The position numbers and the translations under genes were made by a program. From Marsupella aquatica (lineage: Eukaryota; Marchantiophyta), in the NCBI GenBank assembly GCA_973895155.1, contig OZ316892.1, positions 22,878,001 to 22,942,000 on the forward strand: DNA of 64,000 nucleotides, read 5' to 3'. The notes below the pieces were generated by a model, which had not been told where the DNA came from, made no database searches, and saw only the letters and a list, made by a program, of their open reading frames with translations. The number at the start of each line of letters is the position of its first letter. Position 1 is the stretch's first letter. This document shows, piece by piece, positions 33,120 through 43,852 of this stretch.

Positions 33120-34211
33120 CTACTCCAAATGCCTTTTCTTCCTCTCCTCAAGATCAACTTTTGTCCTCCTAATGAAATTGTATGGTCTTTTTGTAGGTTT
33201 ACCATCACCATCCGAATCCGGATCGCCCTTAGTTCGACCCGACTCCATCCACTTCTCTGAAACTTCCTCAAGGATATCCCCAAGAAACCTTTGAGACAAA
33301 ATCAATAGAAGGGATTTGATTTCCCACCTCACCAAGCCAGGGGTACCAACACGGATATTTGGAAATAATCCGGGTTCATTGATATTCACAACAGCAACAC
33401 CAACATGATCTGCACCAAGAAGTTCATCGTCAACGGCACCTGTTTCAAATGGGACCGTGATAACACCTGTTGCAACCTTTCGACAACGAGAAGCGTCATA
33501 CAAATCAACCTCCTCCGCCATCCAGTTGGAACGTAGTGTAAAATCTTTTAATGGAAGATCATTAAAAATATTTGAACTACCAAACACGCCAAAATCTCAA
33601 AGAGTGCCCTTTTTAGAAACATGCGCAACATCCCAGATAACCCAGGTATGCAAGGCCTCTGCTATTGTATCAGCTCCAGGGTGCGAGTATGGCAATTTTT
33701 GATTTCCCTTAACAATATCAAATATTCTTATACTAATGCGACCAACCCCGAGTGTTTCAGTATGACAAATATCCATCGGATTTGTCTTGAAAACAACTCC
33801 ATTTGCAACCAACTGATCAAAAATGAACATCTGAACTTCATCTCCTTCCTTGAGCACGTCCTCTTCAACCCTTGCATCACTTTTGGATTTATCATTTCCA
33901 GCATCTCCAGCCAAAGAGAAATCATCGACATTGATTCTTCGGCGCTGAGTTGATGACCTCAAGTATGCCAATGCACAATCCCAAATCACGCAGGAGTCAA
34001 TTGCCTCAGCCAATGTAGAAAATTTGGGCAAAGGAAATGGAAGTTGACGCGATCCATCAAAACACTTTTCGATCAATACCCCAATTCGATTGTCCCCTAG
34101 ACAAATGTTCTGTATAGTATCCTGGGGGTCAACCTTTTGAACTATCCCAATTGCCGTTTCAAATCCATCGATCACCAATGACACTTCATCCCCTCGTGTA
34201 AAATTGATCAT
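33120..34211 (-). pseudogene. DUF8039-like modules of the transposon ORF, broken by stop codons
   Basis: From the ATG at 34211 the frame is open to a TGA at 33597-33599, then continues in the same frame to a TAG at 33120-33122, and then into the DUF7869 part. Three modules can be seen: the first two share a GDEV...G(V/I)V..K(V/T)(D/N)P pattern followed by G.(G/N)RI.(V/I) and a (V)IWD end; the third, after the TGA, is looser (ADHVGVAVVNI). This matches the style of DUF8039, a domain known from plant transposon proteins. The whole would be one ~1220-codon protein without the stops. Alternatives are decay, read-through, or three separate short proteins. No standard intron removes either stop. 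Confidence 0.55.
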
Positions 34212-34337
34212 GATAGCGGACTATCTGTATTCAAATAAAGTTAGAAATTGTTAAGTTCCCCATGTTACAATCATGTTTCAAAATCTGGACTCTCCTCCAA
34301 AAAATATTGTAAAATCACTCAAAACCCTAAATACATT

Positions 34338-34670
34338 CAAGTCGGGTCGGAATTATTTCGACCCTCCTCCAACATTATGTCTTGAAATGATTGAATTGAC
34401 TAAACATTTACAAGTCGGGTCGGAATTATTTCGACCCTCCTCCAACAATATGTCTTGAAATGATTGAATTGACTAAACATTTACAAGTTGGGTCGGAATT
34501 ATTTCGACCCTCCTCCAACAATATGTCTTAAAATGATTGAATTGACTAAAGATTTACAAGTCGGGTCGGAATTATTTCGACCCTCCTCCAACAATATGTC
34601 TTAAAATGATTTAATTGACTAAACATTGATAAGTTGGGTCGGAATTATTTCGACCCTACTCCAACTATTA
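34338..34670. repeat. Five 73-bp iterons, each with a 21-bp palindrome
   Basis: Units start at 34338, 34411, 34484, 34557 and 34630 with an exact 73-bp step. Each carries GGGTCG-N9-CGACCC (one base varied in some copies: GGGTCG or TGGGTCGG start), followed by CTCCTCCAAC and ATTGAATTGACTAAA. A partial reversed copy (CGAAATAATTCCGACCC) lies at 34768-34784. The array sits between the divergent genes of the element, about 130 bp upstream of the transposase ORF start. Confidence 0.9.
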
Positions 34671-35828
34671 AGTTGAAATTATGTCAAAACTATTTGTGAA
34701 ACTATCTTGCTTATGCTTTTATATACCAGTTTAAAATGCTAGTTAAGATGACATAGTCAAGTTGGCACGAAATAATTCCGACCCACTTCTAGAAACTATG
34801 TTAGTAATCACATAAAGGGGTACAGTAAGTTCTACACATGTTAGACTGTGGATAAAGGTTTAGAATGAGTAAAATATATGATCTAGAACCTAATGTGTAA
34901 ATCTTAATCTAGGTTTGGCTTAAAGGTATTGAATTAGATGTAGTTGAGCTAGTACTTCTAAGATAAATAAATAAAAACACTAACCTGCTCCGCAATATAT
35001 CTCTGTCCACCCTTGTACAAGCTAAATGGGTACCTTGGATGCCAGCATTGTAACTCTTAGCACCACAGTGCTCACCACTGCCCTTACTAAACCTTGCATT
35101 CAACCATGCGGACCTAAACAAGGCACTCGGACAGAGGAGAGTCAGCGATTGTACCAATCACTGTCTAAATGACAATGAACCAAAAAATGGATTGTGGGAG
35201 GTCTATACTCAGTTTGAGAGGCAAAAAGCCCACATATTACCCAGCACACGAGTGGACACCAACAGATCGGGCACGGGTGGATGAGGCACGCACCCAGCAC
35301 ACAAGTAGACATCGGATAGGGTGTCAGCCAATCACTCACGAGTGATAGGTGAGTTGCGAGCACACACCGCTGACAGCTCGGAAGTTTAAAATTGGTAGGT
35401 GAGTCGCGAGTGGTCGTGAGTGGTCACACCATCGGTGACTCACGATCACATGCACCGAGGAGGGTCTCCATCATTGGCGCGCATTGATGCCTCCGTACCC
35501 TCTCGGATCCTTGCCTCCTCGGACTCCTCGCTCGCAGGGGGTATAGGAAGGCAGGCCTTGCGCTTGAGGCCTCATTTCCTTGCCTCCCTCTTGCCTCCTC
35601 TCTCGTCTCCTCACTCCTTGCCTCCCTCTTGCCTCGCTCTAGGGCTTTTGTTTTTGCCTCGCTCTTGGGATTTGTTTTCCGCCTCGCTCTAAGGCTTTTA
35701 TTTCCGCCTTGCTCCCTTCCCTTTTGGGTCGCTCCCTCGATCATTGTTTGCCTGTTAGTGCCCTCTTGCAGCCTGTGGCATTCTCCATTGCTGCCACGTG
35801 TCATCTTAAATCTCACTCGCCCCTTACA
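34671..35828 (+). promoter_or_regulatory. Central intergenic region and probable leader of the cargo gene
   Basis: The left part is AT-rich. From about 35000 GC rises and GAGTGGTCGTGAGTGGTCAC-like short repeats occur (35340-35450). From 35480 to 35720 the plus strand is dominated by GCCTC(C/G)CTC words and pyrimidines, like a long 5' leader. No clear TATA box. The first good start codon is at 35829. Confidence 0.4.
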
Positions 35829-38800
35829 ATGTCTACTTCCTCCAGTTCTGAAGCTTCCACCACCTCCGCCAGTTCTCAAGAGTCATTGAACTTCAATTAT
35901 AACTCTCTGTATGAATATGACCCTGAAGACCCGGATGTCCAAAAATTGGTTAACAATGTGTTGGAGGCGTCAAAGAAAGCCCAGTTAACTTTTCCACGTA
36001 AGGCACCACCTGCTTCAACTTCTTGCCTCGCCCTTAGGGCGAGGCAACTTTACTTTAATTTGGATTTCAAACTTCTTATTAGGAAAATTTCTATATTCCT
36101 TTGCAGTCGCCTCGCCCCAAGGTCGAGGCGATGTCTACTTCATTCTAGATTTCTTGTTGCTCTGAAGGCGTATTGGACCTTGTATCTTACATTAATAAAG
36201 GATCTTTAGCTATATTCTATTTTTTGCCTCGCTCTTGGGGCAAGGCGATGTCGTCTGCATTCCTCAAATGTAGTCTACATTCCCAGAAGTTGCCTCGCCC
36301 TTGGGGCGAGGCGATGTTATCTGCATTCCTAAATGTTGTCTGCATTCCCAGAAGTTGCCTCGCCCTTGGGGCGGGCGATGTCCTCTACATTCCTAAATGT
36401 TGTCTGCTTTCCCAGAAGTTGCCTCGCCCTTGGGGCGAGGCGATGTCCTCTGCATTCCTAAATGTTGTTTGCTTTCCAGAAGTTGCCTCGCCCTTGGGGC
36501 GAGGCGATGTTGTCTACATTCCTAAATGTTGTTTGCTTTCCTAGAAGTTGCCTCGCCCTTGGGGCGAGGCAATGTCGTCTGCATTCCTAAATAATGTTTG
36601 ATTGCTTGGATGAGGTGGCAGGGCTAATTGCACTAGGAGCAAAGAAGATTTTGCAATCTTCTATTTGTCGCCTCGCCCCAAGGGCGAGGCACCTTGAAAG
36701 TTTTCCACATGTCAATGTTAAAAATATGATGCTGACCATTTTGTTTTCAATGTTTCTTACCAGGAAAAAATCTTGAGAAGCCGAAGTTAAATATTATGGA
36801 CGAGGATATCAAGGACTTTGTTTTCCCTGACCAAGATACTCCAGGATTTAGATGGGCACTAGAAGTTGGGGTGTCGGCGGAAGGCAGTCTCTTGATTTGT
36901 TTCAAGGGCCTCACAAGTCAATTGAATGACCGCAAGACAATTGTTACTCTAGGTCCAGTCGTCCTTGTGAACATGGACAACAACGGCAATGCAACGATTA
37001 TTGTTGAGTCCAATGAGAAATCTCAGTGGATGAGACTTCTAGTGCCAATAAAACTCTACTCGACTTTACTGAATGTTGAGTGGATGGCTCGATTGGAGAT
37101 AAGCGTAGCTGATATGGGATTCTTCCCAGATGGAGTAACAATTGATCAGATGTTTGAGAAGACGCGTTCTCAAATAAGTGGAGTTGACCTAGTGTTTGGA
37201 TTTCTCTACGTAAAGAAGCACATGCATGACAATGCGGACAGTGTGGACCCTCCGTCTACTTGGATAGTTCAAAGGATGATTGATAAGGCACATTTTTCAT
37301 ACGAGCAAGCAATCGACAAGAGTTTCATTTTTTGTCCAGAGTTTCAAGAGGCCGCGTGCCGGACGTGGATTTCAGAGATGAAGAAAAAAGAAGCAAAGCA
37401 TAAGGCAAAGGAGAGAAAGAAGACAGTGGAAAGAAGTGCGCCATCAAAGACAGAGAAGAAACGAAAGCTTCAAGAGCCGGTTGTTCAACAAGAGAAACAA
37501 TCTGGGAGTTCACGCCGTAAGAAGATGGCTAAAAAAATGAAGATGATGAGGGCCCCCAAAAAAAGCAGACAAAGAAGGCAAAGGTTGCGAAATCAAAACC
37601 AATGTCAGGGTCGACTTCAAACTTTGTCTTGCATCCAGAGATGATATGTGTCCGACAGAAGGACCCAAAGAAGATGATGTGCTCAAAGGCCAAGAGGTTT
37701 TGCGTAATATTGAGCAGTATTATACTTTTGGCATCCGCGAAGTTTTTGATATTCCTGTAAAAAGTATTAATCCGCCATCGGCCGTTTTTGTATATCGAAT
37801 GTTCAATCTTTCGCATGCAATGGAGATATCAAAGTCTATGATGAAAAACCCTGGACAGGAACCACAAGTTGCTGATTTGATTCTGTATCGCGAGAGCACT
37901 AAACAGTTGCTTCATTATGACAACACACCTCAGGATAGGAAAGAGTTTTTGATTGGTGTGAAGAAGCATGAGATCCAATTCCTTGCCATCAGTGGCCAGC
38001 ATTCTGCAAGAGCTGCCCAATGGATCCAAGGGTGGGCCGAGACTGACGCCAAACTGACAGATCTTGCCAACAAACTAAAGTATAGGAAAGCAAGGATCCT
38101 ATCTGACCTCACTCCGAAGACAATTTTGGTTGAGCATTCAAGTTTATCGAATGCTGTCAATGATACTATGCAATTTAAGTCTTGTTTTTTAGAGACTATT
38201 GTTCATGCACGAAGGCAGTTTGAGGAGTGCGGGAAACCGCCGCGTCCAGGGATTGGGACCAATCAAAATACAGACAGGAAAAACTATCAGGTACATGTTG
38301 GAGCAACGCAAACTATTCTTGATCCGCTTTGTTTAAAGATTGTCAATGGTAGAGGTTTGCCTCGCCCCAAGGGCGAGGCTGCCTTTTCTTGTTTTCCTTG
38401 GTTAGAAGATTAAAGCAAATGTTTGCCTCACCCTCAGGGCGAGGCAACCTAGACTAGTCTCTCTAAGAATAATTCCCTAGTTCCGTTTCAGTCAATTGCG
38501 GTTAGATGTAGAGGTTCGCCACGCCCTTGGGGCGAGGCGGCTTAGCCTGTTTCAAACATAGGTATAAATTTTCTAACATATGCATTGTACCCTGAAACTA
38601 ATGTCAAGTCCATTGGATATGCAGGATTGGTTTGCCCTGGCAAAGGTTACAATGGGGAAGTCAAGCCTAAAGAGCATTTATTGGTTACTTTTTGCCGAAG
38701 ATGAGCTCTTTGAATTATGGCGGAACGTGTGTGCAAAATGGTTGAGTGGGAAGCTCCAAGACGGGGCTGGTGGGTATGGAGGGCCAAGACCCCCAAAATT

Positions 38801-41800
38801 GATCACTCCCGGTACCTTTCGATGCTTTGAAGGAGAGATTAGTAGCAAACAGATAATTGAGATCTTGAAGGACGTTGAAGAGGAGCGTGTCTTGCTGAAG
38901 AAGGATATCACCAACAAATCAGAGCTTGTCGCAATGGGAGACTTGGCCCTTACAATCAAGATAATGTCCAAATTGAGAACAGTCATTATTGGCTATTTCG
39001 TGGAAAAGTATCGTGAGAAGTTTCCTGTTGGCACATCTTGGGAGTCTCTGGTGATATTGTTGCCTTCCTTGAAATCTGAGCTTGAGATGACAAAATTGAG
39101 GAGAGCAGCGGGTGAGGTTTACCTCAACAATTCATTGAAGAAGAATGTGGTCAAGGAGAGTTTCCCACAAAGTCTGATGGTCAGACTAGATGGGTTGTTA
39201 TGTAAAGAATTTGGTGGGATTGGTCGTTCTCGCACGGAGCCTTTCTTGACATTTTTTAGTGAGAATTTGATGAAGACGACCGTGCCGGAAATGCTACAAG
39301 AGCCTTCGCCTTTGTGTCCTCTTGCCATTGTTGACTTCAGTAGGCTTCGACAACATGTTTGGACCGATGCTGAAATTATTGCATTACTGCAATACATTGT
39401 GGATCTTCCAAGAAATCCAACAATTGTTGTTGTCATGACTGTGCATCCGGGGCCACTTGCTGCAAACATTTTGAGTGCCCTTAGGAAATTGCAACATGAA
39501 AAGGGAATGGACATCCACGTCGACTACGGGAGCTATCGACGGAGTGATACACCAGTTCCAGAGGGCTTACTTTTCAGTTGTGGTATGGAGGAGATAATCT
39601 TTGCAGGAATCACCACTGAGGAGAAATTTGATTGGAAGCAAGTGTTCAGGCCTGGATTTAATTGCCAATTTTCTTACAATTCGGCGATCGACCCTGATTT
39701 CCAAGTGGAAGACAAGACGGAGAAGCAAGATAAGAATAAGAGTAAGACAAGTAAGGAGACAGAGACTGAGTCAACTTCGGCATTTCACATTGGAGATTTC
39801 TTACGAAAGGCTCCCATGTTTGAGATGGTGGGAAGTAGAGGTGGCTTTGTGAATATTCACGCTAAGCCAAAATGTATGCTGCAGAGTATTATTGAATTTT
39901 TTTCGGCTGAAGGGGAGACTATACTTGACTTTTTCTCGGGAGGACAGGTTATGAAGGTGTCATTGTTGTGTTTCAGAGAATGCTTTGTGTATTCAGACAC
40001 TAAGGATGAATATGATTTCACTCAGGCATATGGAAGGGTTCTCTGCGTGAAAGTTCCTTCCATAATGAGTGACCGGATGGGCGGTTCCAAATTTGGTAGA
40101 GCCCGCGATGGGGTTTCCGTGCATGTTGGTGCCAAAGAAGGCGTAGACCAGGGCGAAGATGATATTGAGGAAGGAGAATTGGGTCACGACACAGACGACA
40201 GGGTCACCCAAAATTTGGATGAACGTGGAACACAAGTGGTAGGTATTCCCTACTTTGGTGTGGGGTTGGCTAATGTTGTGGGTCGACCTGAGGGCGACCC
40301 ACCAAGAAATCCCTTTGCCGGTGTAGAGAATTGGATGCACCAATCGGACCCAGATCTTACATCGTCCACATCGGATGCACATTGGAAGGCAACCGCAGAT
40401 GGTCTAGGCAATATTGACGCAGTAGAATTGGGAGAAATGTTAGACATTGGGCTTGCAAAGGAGGATGATCGTCAAGTACCTGAGACCGCTGCAAATGAAG
40501 AAGAGAAGGCAGGTGCTTCAAATCCTCCCCTGTCTCCTCTATATTGCTCATCAGAGACTAAATTGGTTTTTACAAGTGCTTCTACAGGAAGCCCCATAGT
40601 ATTATCATTTTCACAAAATTCTGGATCTGAGATCGGCAAGACTGGATATATGAAAACAGTCCGTCCTGCAACTCATTTTATATGGAGAAATGGACCAAAT
40701 GGAACAATTTGCTAACATAGTGGAGGAAGGGTTTGACCCAGGTATACTTTGGATCTAAAAAATGGCAATTGAATGTAATTAATGTTTTTCTAGGAGGGTC
40801 GCCCCAGGGTCGTTCCTCTCTACTTCAAATGCTATAACAAAGTTTGTTTGATTTCAAATTTTGAGAGTTTTCCTCCGTAGTAATTGTTTAAACTTTGAGT
40901 TGCATTGACTAAGGGCTTATGTTAATGTTTCCAGAATTCACTCCAATACTACACTCTCCAATTCGGCGAAAGCTCTTGGTTCTTGACCTTAACAAGATTT
41001 GTTGGGATTGCATTAAGACCAAAAGCTCAGGACCATGGCGAAATCAGACAAGTTTACGTGGTGTGCACTGGGGGAGACGTGGAGGGTTTAATTTCATGTA
41101 TGTGGAGCGCCCATACCTCCACGAATTTCTATATGCAGCTTTCATGGTTTTTGACGTCGCAATTTGGACCTGTGCAAGGAGGCCAAAAACAATGGACTTA
41201 ATGGAGTTGATTTTCACTAAGGAGGAGCGACAGAAGTTCAAGTTTGTCTTTACTCAAGAAGATACTTTTGATAGTTGCATCCAAAGGCTAGATATAACAG
41301 ATGGGAAGGCCAATTTACTTCTGAAGAATTTGCAAACCATTTGGGACCGTTTTCCAGAAAAATATGATGCTTCTAATACAGTTCTTATTGATGATTCTCC
41401 ATTGAAGGCATTTTTGAATTATGACGTGAATGGATTGTTTCCAAATCCATTTACTCACACAGCTTCAAATGACACTTTTTTGCCCGAGATATTATGGCCG
41501 TATCTTTGCAAATTGAGAAAGGCTTACTGCGTTCAACATTATATCACTGTCAACAATCCAAAGTGGTCTGTTTTCAATTTATTAACAAGCAAGGAGGATC
41601 ATGTTGCCATCTATGCTCTTTTGGAACAGAAGTGGGGAGATTGTCGTTGTATCCATAGGGAGTTTGGAACCATCTTGGATGTGACTCCTGAAGAGATTCC
41701 TTGGGATGGAAAGAACGAGGTGCAGCATTACCCACCACTGGAGACGTGGACCACGGATGAGATCGAAGAAACCGCAAACATAATACTTGGAGACAACTAT

Positions 41801-41974
41801 TCTGGTCCTCATACACAAAATAGAAGGCATTTTATTTGGAAAGTTCTCAGAACTAGGGATCTCACCAATAAGTTTAAGAACCACCATGCGAGAGATACTT
41901 GCAACCGTGACATCCGCTATGATAAATCAGGAAGCAGACTTTCTTGTTCAAATGAGTTTTGTCTTGATCATTAG
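35829..41974 (+). CDS. Transposon cargo: ParB-like + methyltransferase-like + FCP1-like fusion
   Basis: A model that keeps one frame has six exons: 35829-35997, 36764-37516, 37641-38290, 38625-40475, 40660-40741 and 40935-41974 (about 1514 residues). The joints at 35997/36764, 38290/38625 and 40741/40935 are well supported by GT-AG sites and frame; the other two are the simplest way to avoid frame breaks. Order of parts: a Ser-rich start; a domain I do not recognise (36796-37300); a basic Lys-rich linker; a ParB-like domain (FDIPVKSI ... LAISGQHSARAAQW, 37748-38020); a methyltransferase-like part with ETILDFFSGG at about 39916-39945; an acidic linker; and an FCP1/NIF-like HAD phosphatase part with LLVLDLNKICWD, AIWTCARRPKTMD and NTVLIDDSPLKAF (40970-41440). 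Catalytic motifs are altered, see findings. Nuclear, DNA- or transcription-related action is inferred only. Confidence 0.6.
36025..36690. repeat. Intronic GC-rich 21-bp hairpins, cluster 1 (nine copies)
   Basis: In the first intron of the cargo gene GCCTCGCCC-TTG-GGGCGAGGC palindromes (9-bp arms, 3-bp loop; some with one change) start at about 36025, 36109, 36226, 36292, 36357, 36421, 36485, 36550 and 36670. Copies four to eight repeat every 64-65 bp with GATGTCNTCTGCATTCCTAAA spacers, so that part is also a tandem array. The GC-rich hairpins stand out against AT-rich surroundings. Confidence 0.9.
38359..38540. repeat. Intronic GC-rich hairpins, cluster 2 (three copies)
   Basis: Three more copies of the same palindrome lie in the intron at 38291-38624, starting at about 38359, 38425 and 38518. 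The second and third have single arm mismatches (GCCTCACCC, GCCACGCCC). Confidence 0.85.
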
Positions 41975-42128
41975 GAGATAGGGTTGCTCTAGTGCCTACC
42001 CTGAATTGTACATTCATATTATGTCTTGAAAGGATATGTTTTGAACATGTAGGATAAAGTAAATAATTAGGATATATGCTTAGTGTGAGGCTCTCTCACT
42101 GGACTGGACAATTTAATAATTATATAGT

Positions 42129-42149
42129 GGGTCAATCTCATTTTGACCC
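42129..42149. repeat. Palindrome GGGTCA-N9-TGACCC near right end
   Basis: It has the same 6-9-6 layout as the palindromes of the 73-bp iterons at 34338-34670, with G/C changed to A/T at the inner arm base. A third form, GGGTCG-N9-CGACCC, lies in the coding region near 40279-40299. Confidence 0.6.
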
Positions 42150-42158
42150 TTGATTTAT

Positions 42159-42190
42159 GACCATCTATATTTTTTAATTTATAGATGGTC
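42159..42190. terminator. Stem-loop downstream of the cargo gene
   Basis: GACCATCTATA and TATAGATGGTC form a perfect 11-bp stem with a 10-base T/A loop, 185 bp after the cargo stop codon. It may mark the 3' end of the transcript or be a remnant of a small inverted-repeat insertion; Pol II genes do not need such a structure. Confidence 0.3.
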
Positions 42191-42278
42191 TGAGTGGTAT
42201 TGGCCTCTGATTGTTGGACTAAATTAAATTACTCTAATTTTTAAATTAATTAGAATATATGATTTAAGTTATTATTAA

Positions 42279-42345
42279 ACATTTGGGTGAAAAAAACAAA
42301 ATTTTGGGCATTCAAAAGTGTATATTTGGGCTGGAAAAAATTAGC
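42279..42345 (+). repeat. Right subterminal motif block
   Basis: AAACATTTGGGTGA, AAAATTTTGGG, AAAAGTGTATATTTGGG and TTTTGGGAATG occur in a row, in the same orientation as near the left end. Direct rather than inverted order is unusual for subterminal sites. Confidence 0.45.
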
Positions 42346-42421
42346 TTTTGGGAATGCTTTAATAGAAATTTGGCCTGAACAAAAATAACTTTAGGGTTCA
42401 TCTTATGGACTTTTAAAAGAA

Positions 42422-42443
42422 CAGTTTTAATGAATATAGTGAT
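42422..42443 (-). repeat. Right terminal inverted repeat
   Basis: CAGTTTTAATGAATATAGTG plus AT, the exact reverse complement of 29889-29910. TTCA follows at 42444-42447. Confidence 0.85.
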
Positions 42444-42447
42444 TTCA

Positions 42448-43852
42448 CCACTTGCTTAGGAAAAAATGTCTCCATAATCCAACCACCACGGAGGCTTCAC
42501 GCCATAATGACATTTTGTAAAGTGACACACTACGGGATAGCACATTCTAATCAAGCTGCATGTCATTTTACCCTCTTGGCCCAACAGAATAAGAAAAAAC
42601 CTCTCACAAAATTATTGTGCCTACTTGACAAGGTTTTGGATGTCCACTACAGACTTGTCAAAGCTCAACATGTGTCCATGTTGCCACTTGGCGAGGAGTC
42701 CCTTGCACTAGTACGTGTTGTAGGTACCCCTGGTAATGTGCGTTTTGTCCTCGTGATAGAGGACAACAGAGTTTTGTTGCTCTTCTCACCCTCTCGATTC
42801 TGCCTCTCTGAAGCCAAGTAAGCATTCAGATCTATGCTGCCAGCTGAGGCCTGGCGGCCATGCAAAGATTTTGTTAGTGTGTAATTTCATCGTTGGCAAT
42901 TCGAGATTCTCCATGAGCTGTGGCATTTTGATTTGAAAGAAGCCTTTTTGGTCACCAAGAAGGAAAGCGGGGATTAATTGGGGAATCCGGGTTGGCTCTC
43001 CGGATTCAAAGCTTGCGTTAGAGAGGCAAAGATTTGGAGGAGTACCAAACTCTCACATTGATGTACTGACTTTAGTATACTGTACAGAGAACTCTGCTGG
43101 GTTTGTAGGAGGACTGCATCATTTATCCCACATTAACGAGTTGTACATTACAGTCTTGTAGTTCAAGCTCATGGACGAGCGCTCCTCTTCTTCTTCTTCT
43201 CTAGAGACCAAAATTATACCCGTGAGCTCAGTGCACCCCCTCTTTCATTTCATTGACTAAGACCCAATTGGTATTGATTGCAATACCAAGTTAGATTGTC
43301 AGGTCGGTCTTAATGTGGTGATGTAGACAAGCTTTCTAAATTGTCAAGAAAAGTCGGTTGTGAAGAGCAGGAGCCACAGCCTTGTGTTCGATTACAGACT
43401 CGGCGATTGCCATGAGGGAAATACCTTGACCACATTATATGAGAAGATTCATTGAGTTCGGAGATTTTGGGGGAATCATTTGCACGTTGGTGTAGGGAAT
43501 GATTTAAGAGAGGTATTCCACTGATATAGTTGAGGATTGGTTCTGAATCTGCCTTCAGTGATTATAGCTAAAGAGAGGAGAGGAGTAGGCGTTCTTTGAA
43601 ACAGTTGAGGAGGCAATGGAGTCACAGAGATGTAAATCTTTACTATTCCAGGATATCACAGACTGAATGTTAGCACTCAGCTCAGAGTACCAAGGTTGTG
43701 AATCTACAAGGAAGGTGAGAAAATTTCCTTGGGCCAAAGAAAGTTGGTCTGGCAGAACTTTAGGTGTAAAGCGTGAGAAGACAAAGTGACGGTTCCAGGA
43801 GTAGCATCACAGAGGGGCTCACAAAGCGTATATTGGAAGAAAACATTGAGCA
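42448..43852. other. Spacer to the right of the 12.6 kb element; upstream of L2HGDH exon
   Basis: An open frame at 42507-42821 has no family match. From about 43000 the sequence looks like upstream flank or leader of the next gene. A CTTCTTCTTCTTCT run lies near 43186-43200. Nothing else seen. Confidence 0.4.

Larger units (their letters stand above)
29889..42443. mobile_element. ~12.6 kb TIR DNA transposon with large cargo gene
   Basis: Perfect 22-bp inverted repeats bound this segment: ATCACTATATTC...AACTG at 29889-29910 and its reverse complement at 42422-42443. TTCA lies directly outside both ends (29885-29888 and 42444-42447), read as a 4-bp target duplication; other parses such as a CACTA start do not give matching flanks of 3 bp. 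Inside are two divergent units: a transposase-like unit (30543-34211, minus) and a multi-domain cargo gene (35829-41974, plus). Between them lie five 73-bp iterons with palindromes. Both ends also carry direct subterminal motifs CATTTGGGTGA. The structure is that of a complete Class II element, but the transposase frame holds two stop codons. Superfamily is not certain. Confidence 0.8.

Noticed and set aside
29888-42444. CACTA-type reading of the element ends
   Set aside because: Starting at CACTA gives 3-bp flanks AAT and ATT, which do not match as a direct duplication, and the protein lacks recognisable En/Spm transposase motifs.
42507-42821. 104-codon open frame right of the large element
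   Set aside because: No recognisable domain and no splice or promoter support.
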